Part shown: one piece after another, positions 20,867 through 34,401 of the stretch
Layout of the letters: each line of letters opens with the position of its first letter
Numbering within the stretch: position 1 is the stretch's first letter
Notes under the pieces: model-generated
The model's database searches: none
Told to the model about the DNA's origin: nothing
The model's input: the letters and a program-made list of their open reading frames with translations, nothing else
Made by a program: the position numbers and the translations under genes
Origin: Earliella scabrosa
Lineage: Eukaryota; Basidiomycota; Agaricomycetes; Polyporales; Polyporaceae
Reading direction: 5' to 3'
Length of the DNA stretch: 64,000 nucleotides
Assembly: GCA_022605405.1 (NCBI GenBank)
Contig: JABYQQ010000026.1
Location: 372,001-436,000 of the forward strand

Positions 20867-21760
20867 ATGGGTAGCGACTACTTTGCCCTCGAGTGGCAGC
20901 GCAGCGCCGTCGACACCCTCCAGGCCCACATCGCACAAGTCCGTGACGGCTCTGAGGACCGGCGATGCGAGCTGAGCGTCCTCAGGTCGCAAGCCACGAC
21001 CTCGACACAGATTGAGCAGCGGCTCGCGGCGTACCTGGACATGTGCTACTGGCAGCTCGCGCAGTTCCGCCGTGTGAGTGCTGTACTCACTCACCTTGGG
21101 CTGTCCTGTCCTCACGGCCGTGCAGGACAGCGTGGTCTGACCTTCGCACTCGCAGTACTCGAATCCATATCGCATCGCGGAGGCGGAAACGTGTCTTCGC
21201 GAGGTGCTGTGCTATGCGCATACGCCTGAACTCTATCTCGCTGTCGCAATTCACAAGGTCCTGGAGAAGGAGCTGGAGGACCTGTCGCGATTCAGCTCTG
21301 CATTCGAGCACCTCGACACCGATGACGCACCCGCGTTGGGGCCGCGGTCGGAGCTGTGGGCTCGGGCGAGTTGGGCCAGGCTGCTGAAACGGCTGGACCC
21401 GGTGACGGAGTTGGAGGCACTGGAGCAGCTCATCTTGTACGTCGTTGTGATCCTTCAGCTCTCTTCCGACCCCTTCACCCACTACGAACAGCATTTCGGG
21501 GCATCCAGACGAGCCGGCTGTCATTAAGAAGGCCCATCAACCTCAGATTGTGAGCGCAACAGCTGTTCTCCCTAAGGTATGCCTCCGCGCGCATGTATCA
21601 TAGCTTCGTACCTCAATCCAGTGACGTTACATATTTTGGATTGCAGGAGCTTGAGTCCACTGGAACGAGAAGTGTCGCGGTAAATACGCAAGGAGCGCTT
21701 CGTGTTTACGCAACGTTGTCAAGCCCGATACGAATGATCCCAACGATGTTCCGAGAGTGA
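20867..21760 (+). CDS. Small unknown four-exon gene whose 3' exon runs into HET relic DNA
   Basis: Exons 20867-21073, 21156-21436, 21492-21576 and 21647-21760 close in phase and give 228 residues. The protein is mostly helical and charged, with segments such as LAAYLDMCYWQLAQFRR, EAETCLREVLCYAHTPE and HKVLEKELEDLSRF. I see no known domain, signal peptide or membrane segment. The last exon reads RVYATLSSPIRMIPTMFRE in one frame. In another frame the same bases are homologous to a HET gene (NDVPRVIDWNMN). The C-terminus is therefore probably recruited from HET pseudogene sequence, or the native 3' end was lost when the relic landed here. The ATG is 200 bp from the copia LTR. Confidence 0.5.
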
Positions 21761-22750
21761 TAGACTGGAACATGAACTCCCACTCTGGCGAGGTTCAAAC
21801 GTACGTAATGTACCGGCGGAAGCTGTTGGGTGAACGCTCGGGCTCCTGTACCGTCCCTCATGCAGCGTCAAAGATCATACCAGGATAAGCAAACACCCTG
21901 CCTCCGCGCTTCCGATTTTCCCCCACGGAACACGAAACATGCACACGTTGTTAATCTGTCATTCAGAACTTGGACCCTACGATCTATGTGACACAGCACG
22001 CACCTGGGACGTGCGCCCGGTCCAACACTCCATCCTGTCCCTTCCTCATCCCACCGGTCGCCGATGTGTACCGTACGCTCTCGTCGAGCATTCCCTGCTG
22101 TCGTACTCAATGACGACGGTGCCCTTTGAGGGCGCAGCGCGGACGACGGGCTCGGGAGCACGACCGAAGCAAGACTTCCAACGTGCAAGCTCCCGCGCAT
22201 CGCGAGCTATTCGCCCCATGGCAGACACGTACCGGCGGGCAGACGCAGTCCTCGTCTTCCTAGACGTCAAGGGTGTACCTCGAGGAGAACGCGCTGTGGA
22301 TTGCCACGTCTGGCTGGATGGAGCATGTGTGGACGGTGCAGGAGGCTCTCCCCATCCAGAAGCTATACCTTGAAGGACGGGCTTCTGTATCAATTGTTCA
22401 TTGCACGGGGCGCTCGACCATGCGAACGAGCTCGTCTCGTCTCTTCTTGGGCCTGTCCCTTGCGAACCGTTCACGCACATGTGTAGCCACCCTTTGCTGA
22501 CTCGGACGGTTTCCATCGCGCAAAAGCGCCTTCCAGGACGTCGTCTCGTTGTTCCAGACCCGTGCAACGAGGCAGCCGGAGGACGAGACGATGGCGATCG
22601 CAGAGCCGCTCGGGGTCAACGTCGCGAGCCTGCTCGCTGAGGAAGAAGCAGACGCACGCATGCGAGCGTTCTTCCTCCAGCTCAAGACCCTTCTCACCGG
22701 CATCATCTTCAATGGCGCGCCAAAACTCCCCTTCCTCGTCTTCTGCCACG
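21710..22750 (+). pseudogene. Decayed HET-domain gene relic
   Basis: Fragments in shifting frames match HET-3 and HET-2: NDVPRVIDWNMNSHSGEV with MYRRKLLG near 21740-21830, a QHAPGTC-like Cys region near 22000, MADTYRRADAVLVF near 22218, SGWMEHVWTVQEAL near 22310, and RQPEDETMAIAEPLGVNV near 22570. The segment encoding the first HET motif (SHVWADGLG) is deleted. Frameshifts separate nearly every piece, so no functional protein is possible. It lies just upstream of HET-2 in the same orientation, consistent with a decayed tandem duplicate. Confidence 0.8.
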
Positions 22751-23416
22751 CACTGCCCCGCTCGTCATCTGCTGAAGGCTCTGTATGACGCCTCCCGGGG
22801 ACCGCCTTGTGCGCCGCCCGAAGCCTAACGACGCAGTGGCAGTTCCCGGTCATTGCGCGGGGCTCCACACTGCAGGAGGGCAAGTCGGCAGAGCATCCAG
22901 ACGGCATCGTGATCCCCATTCCAAACAGTGGCGTGCTGACTCTCGTGAGCAACCTCCGGGAGCTTGCACCCTAAGAAACCGGCTCATGAACAGGATCGTG
23001 AACGTGCCTGGGAAGTTACGGTTCTTCTGACGCGGGTCGCGCGGACTGTGCGGCGTAGATGAGTCGTATCGCGAGGGTAGGCCATATCTCTCACTTCGTG
23101 ATCTCACCGAAGGCTCCTGCCAGTGTGGCGGACGACGACGAGCCGATTGTGTCCGAGGGTCCGTTCTATCTGGGGCTGGAGGACGTGCTTCCGCACATGA
23201 CCGTGGACCGGAGTGGCGAGACTTGGGCGAAGAAGTTCGAGGGTATCGTGGTTGAAAGAAGACTTCCCTCACGTCCATCACCTGACCGGCTGGGGACGAG
23301 CCTTCCTCCTCCAGGATTCCCCCCCTCATTCCAACGCATCCACCGACATCGTTGTCGTTAGGTCCGCCTTCATGGAACAGGGCAACGCTCAGGTCAGAAT
23401 CTACACAACTATTTAG
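22751..23416. other. Region between the HET relic and HET-2
   Basis: Short open frames exist in both directions, including a 199-codon minus frame, but none has a recognisable motif. The last ~45 bp (CTTCATGGAACAGG...) resemble the start of the N-terminal module seen at 52.3 kb, so homology to the HET paralogues begins near 23370. It likely contains the HET-2 promoter or missing 5' exon. Confidence 0.4.
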
Positions 23417-26400
23417 CACACGTGTATAACTGAAGCTCTCCTGAAGCACGAATCTGTCGCGGACATACTCGTCCGAGCATATCTCCAGTGCGCGCGACAG
23501 GAAGCGGTTGAAATTGATGAGGAAAGCTCTCTGCTGTTCGTTCTACTGGCTAGAAATCCTCCAACGGCTCTTCGTGAAGAGCACGTCGCACTTCTGCGGG
23601 ACGCGGCGCAGCAGTTCGCTCTCATCTGTCACACCTCAAACAGCCCACGTCCAGCCCTTTCTACGTTGATCAATGCAATGTTCGACCGCTTCTTCTCGGT
23701 CACACATGTATCTATCACCACCAAGACACCGTCCCACCCGGATTCATTGCTCGACTGCCTTATCTGTCTCAGTGGACGGATTTGGAATGCGATCCCCTCT
23801 CACGAACACACACTCCACTTTCTGTTCGAACTACTCCGAGGTGTCGCCGAAGACACAAGGTTCCGAATCCAAGATCGTCCGGATCTGGAGGTCTACGCAT
23901 TCATACATGACTTTGACGGAGAACTCATGGAGGCATGGCAATTCGAGAAGAACAACCGATTGAACCGAACGTTCCACTCACCCATGCCTTGGTCGGTTCG
24001 GTCTCGCCAGGAGGGCATTCCTCCACCACATACGTTGTTCGAAGGTGTGCCACATCCTCTCTGTACATGACAAGCTCATAACTTAGCATGAACACCAGAT
24101 CAGGACCCGATAGATACCTTTCCCACTCCCAACCAACATCCAACAGCCCAAGCACTGTCCCCCAGCTTACGCGACGACCTCAGAGTCTATTTTCCTGACA
24201 TGACTTGGTTGGGCGGCCCTCATGATGGCTTCCCCCGCACGGACTCGCTCAGTGCATATGTTTGGGCGCGCTATCACACCGTCAAGACTCAAAGAGAGCA
24301 TCTCGCACTCTGGCAGAGTACGCTGTCCTTTGGGGCGCTGGAGGCAATCACGGGCTTAAAAATCGCCGAATCTCTTCTCCTATCGCCGCGTCCTGACGGT
24401 AGTCTCGCCTTGACCCGTCAGAGAGCGTCTATGCTCGTATCGCATTGGCTATTCGGTACCACTCACGCTACTCCAAATACACCGCTGATTCGGAAGGCGT
24501 GTGAGACCGTGACGGCGGTCTTGAGGGCCATCGACGAGGCTCTCGATCATTACGACCCAGAAATCCATGCCCACACCGTCGGACTCTCCCAGGAGGAGCT
24601 TGACGACATCAAATGCAGCCTGGTCAATCTTGCTGAGTCTTTCATCGGGCTGCTGGGGACCGTCCTCATGTTACAACAACCTCACGACTGGCGGGAGACA
24701 TCCACTGGCTCGTCCTTGGTGTCTGCACTACAGTCGGGTTATATGTTAGCTTCAAACCACCAGGGCGATGTCAATAGGGAGAGACTTGTTGCGCATGGTT
24801 GGTGCCCCTTCACCGTCACCGCCATCAATGGGTCTCTACTGAATCACGCTCGCACTACCAATCCATTCATCCGGAGCTCCGCTACAGAGCACTCATCATG
24901 CACGGAGCATGTATGCCAATGTCACAATATCAACGCTACCGGATACAAGACCCAGCACACACGCACCTGTCAGGCCGATCCATCATGCCCTTTCCTCTCT
25001 CCTCCTCTCACCCCCATATCCGACTTGCTGGCCTCGGGGAAAATACCGGCTCTGATGTACGACGGCCATGCTCTTACGGTCCGCACGATCGACGAAGGTC
25101 CCTACATCGCCGTTTCTCATGTATGGGCCGACGGCTTGGGAAGCACAACGGAAGCTGGACTTCCAGCATGTCAAGTTGCGCGTATCGCAACCTACGCTTC
25201 TCAGCTCATCCCGGACTCGGACGGAGCATTTTGGGTTGACGCTCTATGTGTTCCAGGCGCTAGGGAGCTGCGCAAGTCCGCGATCATCCTCATGAAGGAG
25301 ACGTACCGAAGGGCGGCCAAGGTGGTGGTCTTCGACGAGAGCATCCGCACACTCTGCGCCCGCACCACTTCTCACAAGGATATCTTCTTCAGGATCGCCA
25401 CCTCCTCGTGGATGCGACGCGTTTGGACCCTGCAAGAGGCTCTGCTTGCGAGGGAGCTCTATTTTGAGCTCTCAGACGGCCTCCTTCCTCTGCGAGATCT
25501 GGAACGCACACTCGAGTACTCCATGGAACCAGTCCCATCTTCCCTCGGTCCAATCGTGCGCGATGCGATCATGGCTCAATATGTTTCAGATTCTCACCTG
25601 TGGTCCGTCTTGAACCACTTAAAGTCGAGCGTCGCATGGGGAACGGGGCAGCACAGCGTGGAATCCATCGCGAACGTCGTCGGACTCCTCCGCGCACGGA
25701 CCACGAGCAAGCCGGAGGACGAGACCATCGCGATCGCAGGGCTCCTCGGGGTCAGCGTGGCCTCCTTGCTCGCGGAGTCAGACGCCAGCGCCCGTATGAG
25801 AGTCTTTCTCCGCGAGCTGAAGACCCTCCCAGCTAGCATGCTCGTGTCTTCATATCCAAGACAGTCGGTTCCTGGGTTCCGCTGGGCCCCGCTCTCCTTA
25901 ACGTCACGGATCGATTTGAAACAGTGGGAGGGGATCGCGCACTGCACGTCCGAGGGACTGACGACCGAACGCGAGTTCGGTCTGATGCTATTCCCGGCCG
26001 TCCAGCTTGGTGGATCCGATGCGCTCTCGGAAGCCCTCGCATTGCGCAATCCAACAAGTGGGGCAACGTACCTCGCCTTAGGTCTGGGGAAGAAGGCTGA
26101 AGGGCGCACGATGGTGATGAACGGCCTAGTCACGGCTCCGAAGGCCTTCCCGTCGGGGACCGTGACCTCTCAGGAGGGTTCTACCACCAAGGCTGTCGCC
26201 GTGTACATTGCCGCCCCGCCGTCGGACAACGCCTACGAGAAGAGCGTTCGAGAGCAGCCCGTGGTATGCGAGCCTCTCTTCCACTTGCTACTCCTGCAGA
26301 GTCATCACGATGAGCGCCCTGGCTCCTCTGTGACTATCGGCGTTCCGTGGAGAGTTGAAAATCGGGACATTCAGGTCCCGGTTATCGAAGGTAGATTCAC

Positions 26401-26425
26401 GTCGGCGCGCATCACAATGACATGA
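23417..26425 (+). CDS. HET-2: HET-domain protein with N-terminal helical module
   Basis: Exons about 23417-24044 and 24099-26425 close in phase 1 (GAA G / AT CAG), giving about 984 residues. Exon 1 has EEHVALLRDAAQQFAL, LINAMFDRFFSVTHVS and LLDCLICLSG, and ends in FHSPMPWSVRSRQEGIPPP. Exon 2 starts DQDPIDTFPTPNQHPTAQAL, then MTWLGGPHDGF, the Cys/His cluster EHSSCTEHVCQCH with QHTRTCQADPSC, and the HET core GPYIAVSHVWADGLG, FWVDALCVP, WMRRVWTLQEA. The start is unresolved: an in-frame TAG at 23414-23416 precedes exon 1 and the first in-frame ATG is inside the module, so either a 5' exon is missing from my model or the gene is 5' truncated. It is close kin to HET-5, not to HET-1 or HET-3. Convergent with HET-3, with stops 197 bp apart. 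Confidence 0.8.
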
Positions 26426-26621
26426 ATGCCCGACATCCATTGCCTCGACGGGGCCATACAGCCCGTCCACCCTACGTCACCTCGCTCGTTCGCTTTCCAA
26501 CTTCTGGCACATCGAACGGTGTGCTACGCAGTGGGGGATCCGGAGAAGCAATCATGTCAGGACAACTGTACATAGACGGAGCTTCACCGTTCGTACGGCG
26601 ATGACATTCAACACGCATGCT

Positions 26622-29600
26622 TCAAGTCACAGTGATACGTGCTAAGGTGAATGTCCCCCCGACCGACGGAGCATCGCCATGGAACTGCCACTGACGGATT
26701 GGACCCTCAAGGCCCGCGGGTACAAGGACCGCAGGGAATAGATATTCACATACGACCGGAGGCTGCTTGGACGCGTTGTCCGAGAATTGAGATTTGTCCG
26801 ATGTGGCAATATGGACGGCGGCGGCATCGTAGAAGTGAAGGGAAGCCGGGGTGGTATCTCGGATCAGGTGAGACGAAGTGATGATCCCGTTCCACTTGGG
26901 TTTGTACTGAGGGGTGTAGTCCCATCGGCTACGCACTTTCAGTTCCCAAGGCATCCTCCGGTCCGAATCGAAGACGATGAGCTCGTTGAACAGAACCCCA
27001 CCGGTATCAACTGGACGTTCGATGAGGGGGAAGTCGGAACAAATTGTGATGAGGGATAGTTCACCCTCCGTCGTGAGACCTTCCGGGGTGCAGAAGGCGG
27101 CCATATAGCCACGCTGGCTCCCTGCCGATGCTCGGGTCAAAGTGCGAGGGGCCCATCGAAATCCGGCAAACCGAAGCCTGTCGGACGGACGGACGCGGAT
27201 ATCGAAGATGAGATCGGTCGGCAAGGTCTTCAGTTCCAGGAGAAACACCCTCATCCGCGCATCCGCGTCCTCCTCCTCCAGCAGTTTGGCAACGTCCACA
27301 CCGAAGAGTCCGGCAACCGCTATGGTCTCGTCCTCCGGCTTACTGGTAGTGCGCTTTTGCAGCATCCTGAGCGTGTCCCCGAACCAGTTTCCCATAGGGT
27401 ACACGTTGGACATGTTGAGAAGTGCGCCAGCGTAACGCTGGAGAAGGGGTTCGGGAGCGACACCAAAACCCAGAGAAGAGGGTCGCAGAGTGAGCGCCGT
27501 TGTGAATGCCTCCTGCAGCTGGGTCATAGGGGTGAGCCCATCGGCGAACTCGAAATGCAGGGCTTTAGCCAGGACTGCCTCTTGCAGGGTCCAGACGCGC
27601 TGCATCCAAGCGGAACGCTCAATCCTCAGCGCGACTTCTTTGAGCGGAGTGGTGGAGGTGCAAAGAGAGCGAATGCCTGCATCCAAGACGACGACGGCAT
27701 GGGCGCGCCGGTATGTCTCCGCCATGAGACGAATAGCGTCCTTCCGCAAGTCCTTCCTCTCCGGAACGCACAGGGAGTCGACCCAGAATGCTCCGTCGGG
27801 AACGAGCTTGCGGGAATAGCCTGCGATACGCGAGATCTGACACATCGGAAGTCCTGCTTCGGTCGTGCTTCCAAGTCCGTCCGCCCAGACATGGGAGATC
27901 GCCATATAGGGACCATCGTCCGCGTTCCGCACTGAGAGTGTCTGGTCATTATTAAGCACGATGACAGGAATCTTCTTCAATGACAGCATCTGGTATACAT
28001 CGGTAATCGGCGGGGTCAGGATGGGGCAGGATGGACCGGTACCGCTGCACGGAGATTCAGGTGCATGTTGTGTGACATACTGAGTAGGATTTAAGTTATG
28101 GGTGACGCATGTGAAGTCTGTGCATTCCGCGTGTTCTGTGGGGGAGCTTCGGAAGAACGGAGCCAACGTGTTCGCGTATCCTGGTAGGAACGTCGACACC
28201 GCGAGAGGGACGGTATAGGGGCACCACCCTTTGCCCAAAAGCTTTCGCCGGTACACTATGTACGACAGGACTTTGCCAGAGTGAGTGTTCATGTTCCAGT
28301 CCATCACCCTTGGAACGTGGTCCAGATCCATGGTGTCGGCCTTGACGATATTGAGGATGGCATCCATGACGAATACGAAGAGCCACTGGGAGAGTGTGAT
28401 GAGACTGGTGAGGATGTTGTCAAGCTCGTCCGAGGACAGTCCTATATCCCGGTCGTACGTGGCTTGCGAGGCTCGTCTAAGAATCCACTCCTCGTCGAGT
28501 GCCTGCAAGGCACGGCCGACTACGCGCTGCGCGGAATTGAGCCAGTCAACGATCCACCGGGTGTCTCGAGCCATCGGCCTTGCGAACAGCCAGTGTGAGA
28601 TGAGCTCGGACACTTTACCACTGGTGATGACTAGTGTCCCGTCGGCTCGAGGCGACAGTAGAAGGGACTCTGGGATTTTCAAACCTGTGATAGCCTCTAG
28701 GACGCCGAATGATAGCGCGCTCTGCCAGAGCGCGAAGTATTCCCTACGGGTCTTTGACGTAGAGCGACGGATCCAGACGTACGCGCTGAGTGAAGTGGAA
28801 TGCGGCTGATAACCATCGTGAGGGCCGCCGAGCCAGAGGATCTCGTCGAAGTGTAGAAAGTCGTTGCGCAGCTCGAATTGGTACGAATCCGATGGACCGG
28901 CGCCCGCGCCCGCGTCGAGGCTGTTATGATCGCTATCGCACGGAACGTCCAATGTGGCATATGGCGCATCGTCTTGCATAGGCATAGGTCAGGGTTATCA
29001 TACGAAGTAGATGTTGGAGAGTCTACTCACGAGTGAAGAGCTCAGCAGGCGGAGGGATGCCTTCTCGTTGCGACCTCTCCGACCAAGGCATGGGGGTCCA
29101 CTCCATATATTCTACCCGCAATCTCCACTCCCCGATCAAGCCTTTGCAGAGGTCCTTGACGATCGGCACGTCTTCGTCGTGATTCGACACGCCATCTTCG
29201 GCCGTTGTGGCCCGTCCACCATACCTGGCCTCCAGCGGGTCCGCGACCAGCTCCCTAAACTCCGGCGTGTGAGGACGACGAGGTTGATTCAGTTCCTGCG
29301 AGTTGCACATGTGGAGAAGATAGTCGAGTAGTGCCTCGGCGCGCGCGGCCTGCGGAGTCGGAGGTAGTTTGGAGAGTGTGGAGAGACATTGTCGGTCAAG
29401 TAGGGTATGGAGCAGAGTCCAGAGAGCAACCCTTGGCTGCGAGCCTTGATTTTCGGGAGACAGTTCATGCGCTGCCCTGAGAACCATGTCCACCAGCTCC
29501 TCTAACGTTACTGTGTCTTCTAGTGCTTCCGATACTTCGTTGCGTATCACTGCCGGGGGACCTCCCGATGGTGCCACGGGCTTCGCTAACGCGGATGCGT

Positions 29601-29676
29601 TGTCTACATCTGGGAGATCACCTTGGACAACATGAGCAGACGAAGACGAGGTTGGGAAGGAAGGTTGTTGTTTCAT
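26622..29676 (-). CDS. HET-3: HET-domain protein with N-terminal helical module
   Basis: Exons 29676-29031 and 28972-26622 close in phase 1, giving 998 residues from the ATG before KQQPSF. An upstream in-frame ATG at 29805 is possible; a 5' leader intron (GTAAGTCG...CTCACAG) may lie between them. Exon 1 has a helical module (VTLEELVDMVLRAAHEL, ALLDYLLHMC) ending WTPMPWSERSQREGIPPP. Exon 2 starts DAPYATLD, then WLGGPHDGY, a Cys/His cluster (EHAECTDFTC, QHAPESPCSG) and the HET core GPYMAISHVWADGLG, FWVDSLCVP, WMQRVWTLQEA. The acceptor of exon 2 is AAG. Closest paralogue is HET-1. Its last ~1 kb has an almost identical copy at 47.6-48.6 kb. Likely role: non-self recognition or incompatibility (inferred from the domain). 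Confidence 0.85.
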
Positions 29677-29805
29677 GTCTTCACGTCGGGAGTTGCGGCG
29701 GCTGCGCAGCGCTGTGAGTGACCCAAAAATACGACTTACGACCTGATTCAGGCAAAGTGTTAGTAGTAGGCGGTGAGAAGAGTTGAGATGAGACTCACAC
29801 CGCAA

Positions 29806-30267
29806 TGCATTAGTTGTCCCAGTCGCCGTGTGGGTGTCGGTGAAGACGCGACGATAATCGCCGTGTAAGCCCCGCCCAACGTACTATATCGGTATTGCAT
29901 CGACCGCCCGGATATGGAATGGAAGAATTCTTCGCTTGACATGACGGCTGCTAATTGGCAATGGGCAACTATATCAAGACGCGCGCAGGTGATCAAAGTC
30001 CCTGCTAGTACTACAGCCTCCGCCAGACAAACCTCGATTGCACGTGCTTGGAGTCTGAACACCGTCCTCACGTCTGTCCTCCTGCCGGACGTGGCATGGC
30101 GTCAACCTATCACACGCATGGCGCGGTTAAGAGGAGGACCTCACCGAGAATAACCAACGTCGGGTCAGTCTCCTGCATGCAATCCACCTCCAAAGAAAAG
30201 GCGCGAGGTCATTGGTACGTTGAAGAGATTACGGCTCGTCGACATGCTCCCCCTTCCTGCTGCAAGA
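29806..30267. other. Intergenic region upstream of HET-3
   Basis: About 460 bp between HET-3 and the stop of the F-box gene, both on the minus strand. It should hold the HET-3 promoter and the F-box terminator. Short open frames are present without support. I see no other feature. Confidence 0.4.
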
Positions 30268-31917
30268 TCACTGCCTCCTCGACGTCTGGTGCGCGATGAT
30301 AGCATCCCACAGCGTTCGCCTATCATCCGCCATCCTGTAGCGCCGCCACGCCGGGAAGTCGTGCAAGTCTGGGAACAGACGGTCGATCATGCGAGCCGCA
30401 CGAGTGACGTCCGGGGAATCCAATTCTAGCCACTCTATGTCCAGGCTCTCCAGGCGATGTTGGGAAGCAGTCAACGCGAGCTGCTCAACGTGCGCCAATG
30501 TGGGATCGCGTATCTCGACGTACCCGAGGCGGAGGGTGCGCAGGTGTGGACATCGCGACGCTAGGGTGAAGAGGGAGGCCGCACTGAGGGGGACGGGAGG
30601 GAGGGAGGTGTATTCCAGGGACACGATCTCCAGGGTTGTTAAACAAGGCCACGCGCTCGCCATATGGAATATGTCAGCGTCGAGAACTGCAAAATGAGCC
30701 GACCATTGGAAGGAGAGGGAAAAGCAAGTCATTGACTGCGTCCTGAGGAGAGACTGGATTGGCTGCAAAATTGGCTGCGGATCTTGCACGGCGCTCGTCC
30801 CATCCGATACAAGGCATCGGACAGATTGTAAGGCAGGGAAGCAGCGGGACCATGCGTCGCAGGTGCGTCGGAACGACGAGGGCAGACCCCATGAGTAGCT
30901 GCATACGTGTATATCGTGAAGCCGTGGGGACGAGAAGATGGAGTAGAAGTGGTCGGTAGAGGGATGCTCGACCATCTCCAGCTCCTCCAGGTTGTTAAAA
31001 CCGGAAAAGGGCGGGTCGGCCGGGGCATTCCACGAGATCTTGCTACTGAAGGACATGCGCTTCAATACTGGAAGTTGGGATAGGATACGCAATGTTGGGA
31101 CATCGATCATATCACCAGGGTCGAACACAACGGTGCGCAGGTTCTGCATGGCTGCCATGGGCGACGAGAGGGCGTCCACGTAGAGTCCGGAGGTAGACAG
31201 GTGAAGGGTGGTGAGGTTCGGTGTCATTGAGAATACCGTGGACAGTAGTGTGTGGAAGGAGGCCTCCCACTCCGCGCGCTTGTCGGGAGCTTGAGGAAGG
31301 GTGTAGTTGGCAACGACCACAAGGCGACGCAGGCAGGCAGGAGCAGTGGATACAATTTCCGTGGATCCTGGCGACGTCCAGCTGAAGAGCAATTCTTGGA
31401 GATTTGGGAGTAAGGGTGTTCCAGCGGTTCGCCTTCCCACATATGCCCACGTCTCCGGCGCAATGGTCATTCTGTGGAATCTGGTATTCATGAGCAAGTT
31501 GCGCCATACTGGGGGGGTGAGAGTTCGAATGTAGAAGGCGTGATACTGGAGTCGCTCCCAGTCGGCTGTAGACACGTCACCTGAGATATGTCCGAACCCG
31601 AAGTTAGCACAAGAGTGACTACTTACTACGCGTTTGCAATACGTCTAAGCAGCACTCACATAGATATCCTCGTATGCACGTTCTTTTATAATCGTAAAAG
31701 AGGACAACAGAAAGAAGAGCGGGAACAGATCTTCTAATCGTCTCCACAGAACGCGGATGCAGGGTTGATAGAACGCCTTGCATACGCGAGCGGCCTGTGC
31801 AAGCGCCGCCCGCTTCTCTGCTTGCTGTTCATCGTATAGGGAGATTTCGTCGCCATCCAAGTCGATATGTTCGAAGATGGCGCACAGGATGTCTTCGTTG
31901 ATGAGGTTGGCACGCAT
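30268..31917 (-). CDS. F-box/leucine-rich-repeat-like protein
   Basis: F-box proteins bind Skp1 in SCF ubiquitin ligases and select substrates. Exon 1 (31917-31660) encodes a typical fungal F-box: INEDILCAIFEHIDLDG, then ALAQAARVCKAFYQPCIRVLWRRLEDLFPL. Exon 2 (about 31580-30268) gives about 435 residues with repeated patterns such as LTTLHLSTSGLYVDAL, LTTLEIVSLEYTSLPP and LRTLRLGYVEI, irregular leucine-rich repeats that usually form the substrate side. An obvious GTGAGT donor at 31659 ends exon 1 in phase 0, but the CAG acceptor at 31581 opens exon 2 in phase 1. The exact junction is therefore unresolved; a one-base lesion or another donor (for example GTGCAT a few codons upstream, phase 1) would repair it. 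Common, rapidly evolving family in Agaricomycetes. Confidence 0.75.
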
Positions 31918-32197
31918 TAGTGGCCCGGCGGGGTTTACTTAAGGTATCGCGGTTCTTTCTCTGCAACTGGGAGCTGGTGGGTTGACAAAGTTGCGTTGGA
32001 CGTCGGATGACGATAAGCGCCCGTCGAGAGCGTGACTAAGTCTCGGAAGCGGGCACAAGAGCAAATGTGGCAGAGGTAGATCCAGAGGGAGCAAATCGCC
32101 TGATAACCACACACAATCACGCGCGAGGTCACCATACTGGGTTCTAGCAACTATAGTACAACAGTTCACTGATTCCCTGGCCAGAAGCGTACACAGG

Positions 32198-34059
<1,862 letters not shown>

Positions 34060-34401
34060 GTGTACTCAGGTCAGATAGTTGCGGGTGACGGGACAGGGCA
34101 ACGGGACAGGGCAATATGCAAGCAGTTGGCAAGGAGTAAGTAGATGTATGCATAGACGCTGGTACACCAGAATGGGCGCTCGGAACTTGGATCGAGTTGG
34201 GATCGAGGTAGAAGTTAATGCACGATGGAGGGAAGCACACCAAGCTTTTCTTCACTTATGAATTACAACAGCTGGAATAACGCGTGATTAAGCGACAATA
34301 TGTACACGGCCAACATCCTAACGAACGACAACGATGTAAAGACAGGCGGGCTCTCACAAGCCCATGAGCGCAGTCGGAGAGCGAGAGCTTTTGACCGTCA
34401 C
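34060..34401. promoter_or_regulatory. MetAP2 upstream region
   Basis: 342 bp between the GH20 stop and the MetAP2 start, both on the minus strand. It must hold the GH20 terminator and the MetAP2 promoter. A CGGGACAGGGCAA-type direct repeat lies near 34087-34112. No clear TATA box was identified. Confidence 0.35.

Noticed and set aside
23393..23416. A 24-bp intron in front of HET-2 exon 1
   Set aside because: Below the minimum length for spliceosomal introns; recorded as a conserved string instead.
22850..23449. 199-codon minus-strand frame upstream of HET-2
   Set aside because: Arg/Pro/Ser-rich, no motif, and overlaps sequence homologous to the HET module on the plus strand.
30048..30299. 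Plus-strand frames near 30.1 kb
   Set aside because: Short, without motif, lying in the promoter region of HET-3.
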